From the NCBI GenBank assembly GCA_048498555.1, contig JBEHXT010000027.1, forward strand, positions 1 to 64,000: a DNA stretch of 64,000 bases. The letters are read 5' to 3'. A program made the position numbers and the translations under genes. This document shows, piece after piece, positions 1-8,706 of the stretch (position 1 is the first letter of the stretch; the number at the start of each line of letters is the position of its first letter). The DNA comes from Danxiaibacter sp048498555 (GTDB lineage: Bacteria; Bacteroidota; Bacteroidia; Chitinophagales; Chitinophagaceae). Under the pieces are notes generated by a model, which saw only the letters and a program-made list of their open reading frames with translations, ran no database searches and was not told where the DNA came from.

Positions 1-98
1 TGATAGCTGATAGCTGATAGCTGATAGCTGATAGCTGATAGCTGATAGCTGATAGCTGATAGCTGATAGCTGATAGCTGATAGCTGATAGCTGATAGC
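1..98. repeat. Perfect heptanucleotide tandem array (TGATAGC)x14
   Basis: Fourteen exact copies of TGATAGC run from the first base of the window to base 98, followed by a T-rich stretch. The array starts at the window edge, so its full length is unknown. The period of 7 shifts the reading frame, and every unit contains TGA and TAG, so the plus strand is closed in all frames; the minus strand is open. Diverged copies of the same word (AGCTATCAGCT / AGCTGATAGCT) recur near 33.3, 33.5 and 35.5 kb. There are no spacers, so it is not CRISPR. It lies 30 bp upstream of the dipeptidase start codon. Confidence 0.97.
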
Positions 99-128
99 TT
101 TTTCTTTAATCAATTTAAATTACAGGTC

Positions 129-1502
129 ATGCAAGGATGGAAAGAATATCAGGAGCAGAACAAGCAACGTTTCCTGGATGAGTTATTAGAGCTACTACGT
201 ATACCAAGCGTAAGTGCAAGAAGTGAACACAAGCAGGATATGCTTGCCTGTGCTGACAAGGTTAAGCAACGTTTACTGGAAGCAGGTGCTGACAAAGTTG
301 ACATCTACCCTACTGCCGGCCACCCTGTAGTATATGGAGAAAAAACAATTGATGCATCTTTACCTACCGTATTGGTTTATGGACACTATGACGTTCAACC
401 GCCAGATCCGCTTGAGCTCTGGCACAGTGGCCCTTTTGAACCGGTTATAAAAGATGGAAAAATATACGCACGCGGAGCCTGTGATGATAAGGGCCAGTTT
501 TACATGCACGTAAAAGCGTTGGAAACGATGGTGAAAACCAACACGCTTCCTGTCAACATCAAATTCCTCATTGAAGGTGAAGAAGAAATTGGATCAAATA
601 ACCTGGGTGAATTTGTAAAATCGCACAAGGACCTATTGAAGGCTGATGTAATCCTAATAAGCGACACCGCCATGCTAAGCATGGAGAACCCAAGCATAGA
701 TGTTGGTGTTAGGGGTCTAAGCTATATTGAAGTAGAAGTTACCGGCCCTAACAGGGACCTGCACAGCGGCGTTTATGGAGGAGCGGTAGCAAATCCCATA
801 ACCATTCTCGCAAAAATGATTGCAAGCCTGCACGATGAAAATAATCACATCACTATTCCTAACTTCTACAATGATGTGTTGGTTGCCAGTGAGCAGGAAA
901 GAGCAGAAATGGCAAAAGCGCCATATGATGAAGAAGAATATAAAAATGACCTCGGTGTTAAAGCTTTGTGGGGCGAAAAAGGTTATACAACAAACGAACG
1001 CACCGGCATCCGCCCTACTTTAGAGCTGAATGGTATATGGGGTGGTTATACTGGTGAGGGAGCCAAAACGGTACTTCCTTCTAAGGCATTTGCAAAAATC
1101 AGCTGCAGGTTGGTACCCAATCAGCAACACGAAAAAATTACCGAACTGGTTATCAATCATCTGAAAGAGATTGCGCCGGAAAATGTTGAAGTAAAAGCCA
1201 ATCCCCATCATGGTGGAGACCCATATGTAACACCTGCGGATAGCACCGAATTTAAGGCTGCGTCAAAAGCAATTCAGGAAACATTTGGCAAACCGCCAAT
1301 TCCTGTAAGAGGCGGAGGAAGCATTCCCATTACGGCGCTGTTTGAGGCTGAACTTGGCTGCAAAACTGTTTTCCTTGGTTTTGGATTAGACAGCGACAAT
1401 CTACACAGCCCCAACGAAAAGTTCAACCTGTTTAACTTCTATAAAGGCATTGAAACAATTCCATACTTTCATAAGTACTACGCGGAGATGAAGACTGTAT
1501 AA
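129..1502 (+). CDS. M20 family dipeptidase
   Basis: A 457-residue zinc-dependent M20 metallopeptidase of the dipeptidase (CNDP/PepV-like) branch, expected to cleave dipeptides in the cytoplasm; no signal peptide is seen. The metal-site motifs are all present: GHYDVQP at residues 85-91 (His86, Asp88), GACDDKGQ near 116-123, EGEEEIGS at 149-156 with the catalytic and zinc-binding glutamates, HSGVYGG in the lid/dimerisation domain, and a GGGSIPI segment with a late His (LHSPNE) near the C-terminus. Length is normal for the family. The ATG at 129 follows a T-rich tract and the heptamer array. No neighbour points to a particular substrate. Confidence 0.92.
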   Translation: MQGWKEYQEQNKQRFLDELLELLRIPSVSARSEHKQDMLACADKVKQRLLEAGADKVDIYPTAGHPVVYGEKTIDASLPTVLVYGHYDVQPPDPLELWHSGPFEPVIKDGKIYARGACDDKGQFYMHVKALETMVKTNTLPVNIKFLIEGEEEIGSNNLGEFVKSHKDLLKADVILISDTAMLSMENPSIDVGVRGLSYIEVEVTGPNRDLHSGVYGGAVANPITILAKMIASLHDENNHITIPNFYNDVLVASEQERAEMAKAPYDEEEYKNDLGVKALWGEKGYTTNERTGIRPTLELNGIWGGYTGEGAKTVLPSKAFAKISCRLVPNQQHEKITELVINHLKEIAPENVEVKANPHHGGDPYVTPADSTEFKAASKAIQETFGKPPIPVRGGGSIPITALFEAELGCKTVFLGFGLDSDNLHSPNEKFNLFNFYKGIETIPYFHKYYAEMKTV

Positions 1503-1575
1503 TTGTAAGCCTTGTAAATTCCTAATTCAGGCTAGAGAAAACAGGAAAAAGAAAGTAAAATTGGAAGACAATAAT

Positions 1576-1676
1576 AAAGGTGAAGCAGTTTATAGAAATT
1601 AAAAGCTGCTTCACCTTTCACCATTGACTATTCAACATTGACGAATCAATATTGACCACTCTCCATTCACTTTACC
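1576..1676. repeat. Word-type repeat region with a perfect 13-bp hairpin
   Basis: AAAGGTGAAGCAG (1576-1588) and CTGCTTCACCTTT (1606-1618) form a perfect 13-bp inverted repeat with a 17-nt loop. It is followed by imperfect repeats of a CATTGACTATT / CATTCAC-like word up to the next start codon. There is no U-tract, so this is not a classical intrinsic terminator, although it lies 74 bp after the dipeptidase stop. Confidence 0.8.
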
Positions 1677-2066
1677 ATGAGCGAGACAAAAGAGAAACTG
1701 CGGATAGATAAATACCTCTGGTCTATAAGAATCTTCAAAACAAGAAGCATTGCGGCAGAAGCGTGCGACAAAGGCAAAGTAAGGTTTAATGGAGAATCTG
1801 TAAAAGCTGCAAAAACAGTGCATGTAAATGATGAATATGAAATAAGGGCTGAAGCAAGGAAATGGATCATTAAAGTAACCGGATTACTCGACCATCGCGT
1901 ACAGTATAGCGAAGCGGTTAATTATTATCTCGACCTCACCCCGCCGGAAGAAGTAGATAAAAAAGATTTCCAGGCTTCTGCATTTAATACAGGTAAACGA
2001 CTGAGCAAAATAGGGCGCCCTACAAAAAAACAAAGAAGAGATTTGGAAGGTTTCATGGAAGATTAA
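1677..2066 (+). CDS. S4-domain RNA-binding protein, Hsp15/HslR-like
   Basis: A 129-residue basic protein with an N-terminal S4 RNA-binding domain (about residues 9-70; LRIDKYLWSIRIFKTRS is the typical opening of the Hsp15 branch). In E. coli, Hsp15 binds stalled 50S subunits that carry peptidyl-tRNA and helps recycle them. The C-terminal part (about 95-129) is rich in Lys and Arg, as in that family. Start ATG at 1677 comes directly after a word-repeat region, so it probably shares little leader with the upstream gene. The family call is firm; the exact ribosome-rescue role is inferred. Confidence 0.85.
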   Translation: MSETKEKLRIDKYLWSIRIFKTRSIAAEACDKGKVRFNGESVKAAKTVHVNDEYEIRAEARKWIIKVTGLLDHRVQYSEAVNYYLDLTPPEEVDKKDFQASAFNTGKRLSKIGRPTKKQRRDLEGFMED

Positions 2067-2328
2067 CCAGGCTTAACACGTCCTTTCACTTTACTTTTCC
2101 GCGAGGATTTCATGAATAACAACAAAAAGAAAATCTTTTATCGGGCTCGTTTTACTTTGCAGGCATAATTGTTGTTTCTAGTGTGGCACAACAAACGGAT
2201 TGTATCAGATGATGATTTATCAACTTGTAGTCATAGCCGTATCATTTACATTTATTTGGAATATCAGGTATAAACCCGCACTTAGTAAATTATTTGTGTA
2301 AGAAATTTAGTATGTTCGAACATAAAAA

Positions 2329-2360
2329 TTTGACATTGAGCAAAAATTGTTCTAAGTTTA
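2329..2360 (+). promoter_or_regulatory. Candidate Bacteroidota promoter
   Basis: TTTG at 2329-2332, a 20-bp spacer, then TAAGTTTA at 2353-2360. This matches the Bacteroidota housekeeping consensus TTTG / TAnnTTTG with one mismatch. It lies about 715 bp upstream of the SusC start codon and 43 bp upstream of an inverted repeat. Confidence 0.4.
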
Positions 2361-2402
2361 CTTACACGATTTAGCAGGAAGCCTGCAAATCGTTTGTAAA
2401 AA

Positions 2403-2468
2403 AATAAAAGCCATAACTAAATGCTTGGAAGATGGATTGCCGTATGATATCTTTCCCTGGCTTTTATT
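2403..2468 (+). other. Predicted stem-loop in the SusC leader
   Basis: AATAAAAGCCA (2403-2413) and TGGCTTTTATT (2458-2468) are perfect 11-bp reverse complements around a 44-nt loop that contains no ORF. The AT-rich outer end and the following TTACATTATATTTT could end a short transcript started at about 2367. Confidence 0.45.
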
Positions 2469-3074
2469 ACATTATATTTTGAGTTTAGCAAATGTACCTG
2501 ACTAGCAGGTGTCCATTATCCGGCGCTTACTGAAAGGACTGTTTTACTCAATACTTTTTACTCCGGCCTTATGAGTGATGAATCAGAGATGCGAATTAAA
2601 ACAAAGGCATTCAGGGGTAGCTTAAGCTATGTTGTTTTTAGACCGTGACCAAAGAAACGAATGGTTATCAGCAATCGGAAAAATGCAAAAATGGTTGGTT
2701 GTAAGCTTTCGCGATGATTATTTTTTGAGAGTTTGCTAAAACGATATTGCATTTTTGAAACATAGTGTGTATCCCAATAAACAAAGTGATGAACTGCTAT
2801 ATGAAAACGGCGCGCGCAAATATGCAGAGGTTAAGAGGAAACAGTATAGGACACAGGCTGATCATCCATCTTAAAAAATAAACCATGCATATATGCAGAC
2901 ATTGAAAGACAAGAAAGTGACAAGCGCTTTGCGGGCACCTCCAACAGCACCCGAAGAGTTTTTTCCTCCATGACACAATTTGCCTACGGGCACCAAACGT
3001 ATATGCAAAACAGATTGCATAGAAAAAACTGACTTATTATTTCCCATTATAATTGACTTCTAAAAAGATTGTTT

Positions 3075-6000
3075 ATGAAGCAAAAAATTTTGCAACTCAT
3101 TCTATTTGCTTTTTTGGCAATAAATGCAATGGCGCAGCAAAAAGTTACAGGCCGCGTTTTTAATGCCAGAACTGCAGAGCCTTTGACAGGCGTAAGTGTG
3201 CAAGTTAAGGGCACAACTACAGGTACCACTACAGATCAAAATGGTAACTATACGCTGGAGGCTCCCAACTCCAAATCGGTGCTTACTTTTTCTTATACCG
3301 GATTTACATCACAGGATGTTACGGTTGGAACAAGTTCCGCACATGACGTAAGACTAGTTGAGTTAGTTAACTCACTAAACGACGTTGTAGTAATCGGTTA
3401 TGGTACAGTAAAAAAATCTGACCTGACTGGTGCTGTTGTTGGCATCAAGGGTGAACAACTAATGGATAAACCCGTTCCCAATGCCTCCCAGGCTTTGCAG
3501 GGAAAAATTGCGGGTGTAGAAGTTAGTATCAACAACAACGCCCCCGGCGCCGGAGCAAAAGTTCGCGTTAGAGGCCTTGGTTCAATTAACTCATCCCTTG
3601 ATCCGTTGTATGTTGTAGACGGAGTAGTAAACGTTGACATCAATACAATTAACCCAAATGATATCGCTTCAATTGAGGTTTTAAAGGATGCATCTTCCAC
3701 TGCTATATATGGTTCTTTGGCTGCAAACGGCGTGGTTATGGTAACTACCAAACGCGGACGTTCAGGTTTTACAAGAGTTACGTACGATATGAACGTAAAC
3801 AGGAACGAATTGTATCGTCACCTGCCAACGCTTAATTCTGATGAATTCGTGAAGATCTACAATGAGTCTTATGCTAACGGACAGAAATTTGACCCACTGG
3901 GACAAGTTCAGACGCCTCCTGTTCGCATGAATCATACAGATCTTCCGTTATTATTTGATGCGAACGACAAACCTTTATACAATACCAATTGGGAAAGTGA
4001 AGTGTATAAACCCGCTTATTCAACCAGCCATCAGTTAAACTTTTCCGGAGGTACTGATAAGTCTTTATACAGCGTTTCACTAGGCTACCTGGATCAAAAT
4101 GGCTTAATGATTCAGTCTTGGTTTAAGAGATATTCAGCTAAAGTAACCATGGATAATGATGTTAAAAGCTGGTTACGCGTCGGTGGAAATCTGTCATTAA
4201 TTCAAAGCACTCAACGTGTGGTATCTGACGGTAACGGCGGCTTAAACGTACCTAGAATGGTAACTGAAGAGGTTGCACTTGTACCGGTTAAATATCCTGA
4301 CGGAACATGGGCCGGCAACAACGATATCGCAGGCCTGGAAGGTGGTCCAAACCCTGTTAATATTGCTACCAACAGGTATACTTTGAATAACAACTTCCAA
4401 ACATTGGGCAACGCTTACTTGTTGTTCCACATCACAAAAGAACTTGATTTCAAAACCGATTTCGGCTTTAACCTTAGCAACCAGAAGAATAATTTTTATT
4501 CATCACAAAACCTTGCGCACTTATCACAAGACCAGGGAGGCGTTGCTAACATCAATTCTTACACTAACACACAATGGCAATCTGAAAACTATCTTACCTG
4601 GAATCACAAAATTAATGATCGCCAGAAACTTACCGCGTTATTTGGAGCATCCTGGTATAAATGGTCTACTGAGCGTGTAAGATCAGAAACACAGAACTTT
4701 ATTGATGACATCTTCCAGTATCACTATCAACAAGCAGGAAGCGTGAGAAGCGCTAATGAGTCTCAGGACTACCAGAATACACTGAACTCATACTATGCAC
4801 GCGCTACTTATAATATTGATGACAAATATTTATTCACTGGTACGTTTAGAGCTGACGGATCTTCCAGGTTCGGTAAAAACCAAAAATATGGATACTTCCC
4901 GTCTGCAGGTGCTGCATGGCGTATATCTCAGGAAGATTTCATGAAGAATAGCAAAAACATCAGCAACCTGAAATTACGTGCTAGTTATGGTGCATCTGGA
5001 AACCAGGCTATTGGTAACTACAATTCAATTGCTCAAATCCAACCAAGCACAACTATTCTTGGAAATACGCAGGTTTCGACTTTACAACCTCAATACATTG
5101 GCAACCCTGATTTGAGGTGGGAAAGATCATTGCAATTTGATGCGGGCCTAGAATTGGGCTTATTTAAAGATCGTGTTAACCTGACTGTTGACTGGTATAC
5201 GCGTACAACAAAAGATCTGTTGTTGGCAACACCAATCCCTTGGTCTGCAGGTATGGCTACAGCCAGCGTAACAAGGAACATTGGTTCTGTTAAGAATACA
5301 GGTACCGAAGTTGCTTTGAATACTATTAACGTTAAAACCAAAAACTTTACCTGGAGCACTAACTTCATCTTTGCTTCAAACAAAAACACTGTACTGAAAT
5401 TAAATTCAAACGGTGCAGATATCTTCCCTGGTCCTAACTTCCTTGGTCAGTCAAACGTGATCCGTGTAGGCGAACCTATCGGTTCATTCTACGGTATGAC
5501 AAGACTGGGTACTTATAGCGACAAAGAAGCAGATCTTGCTGCACAGCACAGCTTAAAACCTGGTGATAGAAAATACATTTATAACGCTGATGGTTCAAAC
5601 TACTACAGCATCATCGGTCGTATGTATCCTAAATGGACTGGCACATTTACCAGCACCATTAACTACAAAAACTTTGACTTCTCATTTGATATCCGTTTTG
5701 TTGAAGGTGTAAATACTGCAGCGACATTTAAACACTCTTCTGAAGACAGGCAGACAATTGCAAATAGCCTGAAAACTGTGTTAAATGGCTGGACTCCTGA
5801 CAACCAAAACACCATGATCTCTCAAGTGCGTAACTACAAGTTTGCACAGGATTCTCATTTTGATACCTGGTGGGTAGAAGATGGTTCATTCATCCGCGGC
5901 CAGAACGTTGTATTAGGTTACAACTTGCCTGCATCCGCACTTGAAAAACTGAAGATTCAACGTCTTCGCATTTATGCAAGTGTTCAGAACCTGTTCATCA

Positions 6001-6143
6001 TCACTAAGTACACTGGTTATGATCCTGAAGTTGATACGTTTAACTCCGGTTATTATGCAAACACCAACTTCTCACAGAACATGGATTTCTTCTCTTATCC
6101 ACGTCCACGAGTATGGAACTTAGGTTTAACACTTAATTTCTAA
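3075..6143 (+). CDS. SusC/RagA-family TonB-linked outer membrane transporter
   Basis: A TonB-dependent outer membrane channel of the SusC type, about 1022 residues, that imports an oligomeric nutrient together with its SusD partner downstream. A signal peptide (about 1-20, ending AMA-QQ) is followed by a carboxypeptidase-regulatory-like beta domain (about 22-100), a plug domain with SusC-type segments (QALQGKIAGVEV, IEVLKDASSTAIYGS) and a large beta-barrel ending in an aromatic residue (LGLTLNF). A TTG start at 3069 would also be in frame, but ATG at 3075 gives a normal signal peptide and is preferred. The stop is 18 bp before susD, so the two are one operon. No hydrolase accompanies the pair, so the substrate cannot be named. 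Confidence 0.93.
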   Translation: MKQKILQLILFAFLAINAMAQQKVTGRVFNARTAEPLTGVSVQVKGTTTGTTTDQNGNYTLEAPNSKSVLTFSYTGFTSQDVTVGTSSAHDVRLVELVNSLNDVVVIGYGTVKKSDLTGAVVGIKGEQLMDKPVPNASQALQGKIAGVEVSINNNAPGAGAKVRVRGLGSINSSLDPLYVVDGVVNVDINTINPNDIASIEVLKDASSTAIYGSLAANGVVMVTTKRGRSGFTRVTYDMNVNRNELYRHLPTLNSDEFVKIYNESYANGQKFDPLGQVQTPPVRMNHTDLPLLFDANDKPLYNTNWESEVYKPAYSTSHQLNFSGGTDKSLYSVSLGYLDQNGLMIQSWFKRYSAKVTMDNDVKSWLRVGGNLSLIQSTQRVVSDGNGGLNVPRMVTEEVALVPVKYPDGTWAGNNDIAGLEGGPNPVNIATNRYTLNNNFQTLGNAYLLFHITKELDFKTDFGFNLSNQKNNFYSSQNLAHLSQDQGGVANINSYTNTQWQSENYLTWNHKINDRQKLTALFGASWYKWSTERVRSETQNFIDDIFQYHYQQAGSVRSANESQDYQNTLNSYYARATYNIDDKYLFTGTFRADGSSRFGKNQKYGYFPSAGAAWRISQEDFMKNSKNISNLKLRASYGASGNQAIGNYNSIAQIQPSTTILGNTQVSTLQPQYIGNPDLRWERSLQFDAGLELGLFKDRVNLTVDWYTRTTKDLLLATPIPWSAGMATASVTRNIGSVKNTGTEVALNTINVKTKNFTWSTNFIFASNKNTVLKLNSNGADIFPGPNFLGQSNVIRVGEPIGSFYGMTRLGTYSDKEADLAAQHSLKPGDRKYIYNADGSNYYSIIGRMYPKWTGTFTSTINYKNFDFSFDIRFVEGVNTAATFKHSSEDRQTIANSLKTVLNGWTPDNQNTMISQVRNYKFAQDSHFDTWWVEDGSFIRGQNVVLGYNLPASALEKLKIQRLRIYASVQNLFIITKYTGYDPEVDTFNSGYYANTNFSQNMDFFSYPRPRVWNLGLTLNF

Positions 6144-6161
6144 TCATTTAAAACGAAGATC

Positions 6162-7673
6162 ATGAAGACGATAAAAAACTTTATAATATTAGGCATTGTA
6201 CTTTTCGCGTGCTCCTGTAAGAAGTTCCTGGAAGAGAAACCCACTTATTTCTTAACTCCGGATTCGGATGTGTCGAGCACAAAAGTTGCCAGAGCTTATG
6301 CCAACGCAAGCTATAAATACATGCAAGGCTTGCTGGCTGGTCAACCATCATCTTATGGAGGTAACACATGGAACCTGATGGAGTTCATGACCGGTAAATC
6401 CAACAGTGACCTTGGTCAAACAGGGTTTTTAACTTTTCAAAACCTCACATATAGCAGCACTTCATTTTATGTTGATACATGGTGGCAGCAGATGTATCTT
6501 GGCATAGGTTCATGTAATGAAGCACTTGAACAAATTCCTGGAATCGTCGCTCCTGGATTAACCGATGACCAGAAAAACAATATGCTTGCCGAAGTTCGCA
6601 CAATGAGAGCGTTGTACTACTTCTTCCTGGTAAGAATGTACGGAGCGGTTCCAATGGTGACTTCTGTACCTAAGGATCTGAATTTGAACGTTTCCCGCAG
6701 TCCGGCAAAAAATATCTATGACAGTGTGATCATTCCTGATCTGCTGGCGGCAGAAAAATCAACTTTGCCATGGCAGGACATCAGCGGAAAAGTATCTATG
6801 GGTGCTATTGAATCTTTACTTGCAGACGTTTATTTGACTTATGCAGGTGCAGCTATTAAAGGTGGCGATCAATACTATGCAGAATCTGCAAAACACTCGC
6901 TTAGCGTCATCCAGAATGGTGGTTATTCCTTGTTCCCTGAGTATAAGGACATGATCAACCCTGGCAACAAAAACCTGAAAGAGTTTATCTTACAGGTACA
7001 GTATGCAGCCAGCGTTCCGTCAACCAATCCGTTGACTCCGCTTACTATTCCTAACTATTCAGGTATTTCTAAGTATTCTGATGAATATGGTTCTGTTTTA
7101 CCAACCGATCAGTTCATTGCTTCGTTTCTCCCTGGGGATAAAAGAGTTGCCGAAAGACAATTCTTCTACACCAGCTACCCTAATGCAAAGACTGGACAGA
7201 TTGTTAATTTTGCGCACCATTACATCTACAAATGGTTTGATTCACTTGCTGTAACCAACACAGTAAAATCTGACTTAAACTATTCCGTATATCGTTTGGC
7301 TGATGTAATGTTAATGTATGCTGAAGCATCTAACCGTGCAGAAAACGGACCAAATGCAACTGCACTTGATGCAGTTAATCAGATCCGCAAAAGAGCTAAT
7401 CTCGCTCCTATCGGCGCATTAAGCAAAGATGCGTTTGAAAAAGAAGTATGGATTCAACGTTATTATGAGCTTTGCTTCGAAAATAAAATGTGGTTCGATA
7501 TGTTGCGTACGCTTAAAGTACACAATGACGTTACAGGCAACTGGGACGACTTTGTTGGCCACAAAACTGTATGGGGCGCTACATTCGCAGAAAAACAAAA
7601 ACTGTTTCCTCTTCCAAAACAAGAAACAGACATCAACCCGAATTTGCTGCCTAATAATCCAGGCTGGCAATAA
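6162..7673 (+). CDS. SusD/RagB-family nutrient-binding lipoprotein
   Basis: A surface-exposed lipoprotein of 503 residues that forms the lid of the SusC channel upstream and captures substrate. A type II signal peptide ends at Cys17 or Cys19 (LFACSC). TPR-like helices with the family hallmark near the C-terminus follow (YRLADVMLMYAEASNR, then LDAVNQIRKRANL and RYYELCFENKMWFDMLR). The C-terminal KLFPLPKQE-DINPNLLPNNPGW segment is typical of SusD. It is the last gene of the operon and is followed 17 bp later by a strong terminator. Confidence 0.93.
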   Translation: MKTIKNFIILGIVLFACSCKKFLEEKPTYFLTPDSDVSSTKVARAYANASYKYMQGLLAGQPSSYGGNTWNLMEFMTGKSNSDLGQTGFLTFQNLTYSSTSFYVDTWWQQMYLGIGSCNEALEQIPGIVAPGLTDDQKNNMLAEVRTMRALYYFFLVRMYGAVPMVTSVPKDLNLNVSRSPAKNIYDSVIIPDLLAAEKSTLPWQDISGKVSMGAIESLLADVYLTYAGAAIKGGDQYYAESAKHSLSVIQNGGYSLFPEYKDMINPGNKNLKEFILQVQYAASVPSTNPLTPLTIPNYSGISKYSDEYGSVLPTDQFIASFLPGDKRVAERQFFYTSYPNAKTGQIVNFAHHYIYKWFDSLAVTNTVKSDLNYSVYRLADVMLMYAEASNRAENGPNATALDAVNQIRKRANLAPIGALSKDAFEKEVWIQRYYELCFENKMWFDMLRTLKVHNDVTGNWDDFVGHKTVWGATFAEKQKLFPLPKQETDINPNLLPNNPGWQ

Positions 7674-7690
7674 AGTTTGTATATAATAGA

Positions 7691-7720
7691 AAAAAACCGG
7701 GCGCATTGCCCGGTTTTTTT
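7691..7720 (+). terminator. Intrinsic terminator after susD
   Basis: AAAAAACCGGGC, a 5-nt loop, then GCCCGG and seven T residues. This is a GC-rich stem with a clean U-tract, 17 bp after the SusD stop codon. Confidence 0.9.
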
Positions 7721-7939
7721 ATGCGTTGCCGTAAGGCCCGGCACATCAGGTATAAGGTATGATAGAGTGGTTAAAAGATGTGAAGATAGGGTCTACACCT
7801 ATGAGCCCTTGAATCGACATTTATGATTTACTGAAATCAACATGCATCAACACAACTTAAATCGAACATCCGCGACACATTGTACCCGCCCGAACATACT
7901 TTTGGTACGGGCGAGCATCTAACATCCTACACCTTACCT

Positions 7940-8395
7940 TTATCTCACATCCTTGTAGTACGTCCTGAAATATTCATCCGCAGACAAGCGGCCGCTTCCT
8001 TCAATAAAGAACAATACCAGCATCACCAGTATCACGATCGAAAACACTAATTCAAACGGGCTATTTTGCTGTGGCAGATTTGGAAGGTTTACAAAAAATA
8101 CGGCACCGATAAGTATCGGAATATTGAGCAAACAAAATATCCTCGTTAAAAATCCCGTAAGGATAAACAAGCCGCCAAGCAAATGCAACCAGGCGATAAT
8201 CTCGGCTGCTAAAGGCGTATAATTTCTTAGTAAACGATTTGCTGCAAGAATCGCTTCCAGCTTTGAAGTATCCTGTATAAACATGATACCCTTAATGAAC
8301 AACATTCCTCCCAACGCAATGCGTAACATGGTTAACCACATAGGTTGTTTTAATGAGGAAGAATGGTCGAGATGCAGTTTTGAAATAGCGCTCAT
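7940..8395 (-). CDS. DoxX family membrane protein
   Basis: A 151-residue integral membrane protein with four predicted transmembrane segments (about 20-40, 62-82, 87-105, 115-132) and a glycine-rich first segment (MLRIALGGMLFIKGIMF), the usual layout of DoxX/SURF4-like proteins. Members are linked to quinone or thiol redox functions, but the role of this one is unknown. It is transcribed alone; its 3' end faces the SusD gene across a region of TATAAGGTAT / TACACCTTACC-like words (about 7740-7950). An earlier start codon is not evident. Confidence 0.8.
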   Translation of the reverse strand: MSAISKLHLDHSSSLKQPMWLTMLRIALGGMLFIKGIMFIQDTSKLEAILAANRLLRNYTPLAAEIIAWLHLLGGLFILTGFLTRIFCLLNIPILIGAVFFVNLPNLPQQNSPFELVFSIVILVMLVLFFIEGSGRLSADEYFRTYYKDVR

Positions 8396-8612
8396 AAAAA
8401 AGATTTTTTGATGAACATTTTCCCGGTAACCGCTCTGAATAAATGCCAGGAATGAAAATGGCTGTGTTATAAAGTTACTAAGAACTTCACAAAGACCGTG
8501 TCAAATTTCGGCCGTACAACGCTGGTGCGAAGTACGATTTAAGGAATACGAAGTATCTTGTTCCAACAAATTCCTTTTTTCGCGATCAGTATCGTCTACA
8601 AATCAGGTCAAT
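8396..8612. other. Intergenic region between DoxX and M61 genes
   Basis: No gene is seen. It contains a short AAGTACGATTTAAGGAATACGAAGTATC stretch (about 8529-8557) related to the ACGTAC-type words found elsewhere, and the probable promoter region of the DoxX gene. A terminator for the M61 gene follows at 8613. Confidence 0.5.
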
Positions 8613-8646
8613 AAAAAAGCGGAATGATTCTTTTAAATCATTCCGC
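8613..8646 (-). terminator. Intrinsic terminator after the M61 peptidase gene
   Basis: GCGGAATGAT (8619-8628) pairs perfectly with ATCATTCCGC (8637-8646) around 8 nt. On the minus strand the stem is followed by six U residues (A run at 8613-8618), about 60 bp beyond the stop of the peptidase gene. Confidence 0.88.
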
Positions 8647-8706
8647 GCAGGCTAATCAAAACCCGGTTTTAACTTTTGATTCGTTTTATCCGTTACTATT
8701 TTACCA

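Larger units (their letters stand above)
2067..3074. other. Long gene-free region / leader before the SusC gene
   Basis: About 1 kb without a convincing gene on either strand. It holds a promoter-like element (2329-2360), an 11-bp perfect inverted repeat with a 44-nt loop (2403-2468), and a 10-bp inverted repeat AAAAATGCAA / TTGCATTTTT (2679-2688, 2747-2756). If transcription starts near 2367, the SusC mRNA would have a leader of about 700 nt, or the first hairpin could belong to a small RNA. No remnant of a regulator or mobile element was recognised. Confidence 0.6.

Noticed and set aside
1..98. CRISPR-like repeat array
   Set aside because: The units are contiguous with no spacers and are only 7 bp long; no cas genes are present.
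7429..7686. Overlapping plus-strand frame inside and after the SusD gene
   Set aside because: It reads the SusD coding sequence in another frame, with composition unlike a protein and no homology that I recognise.
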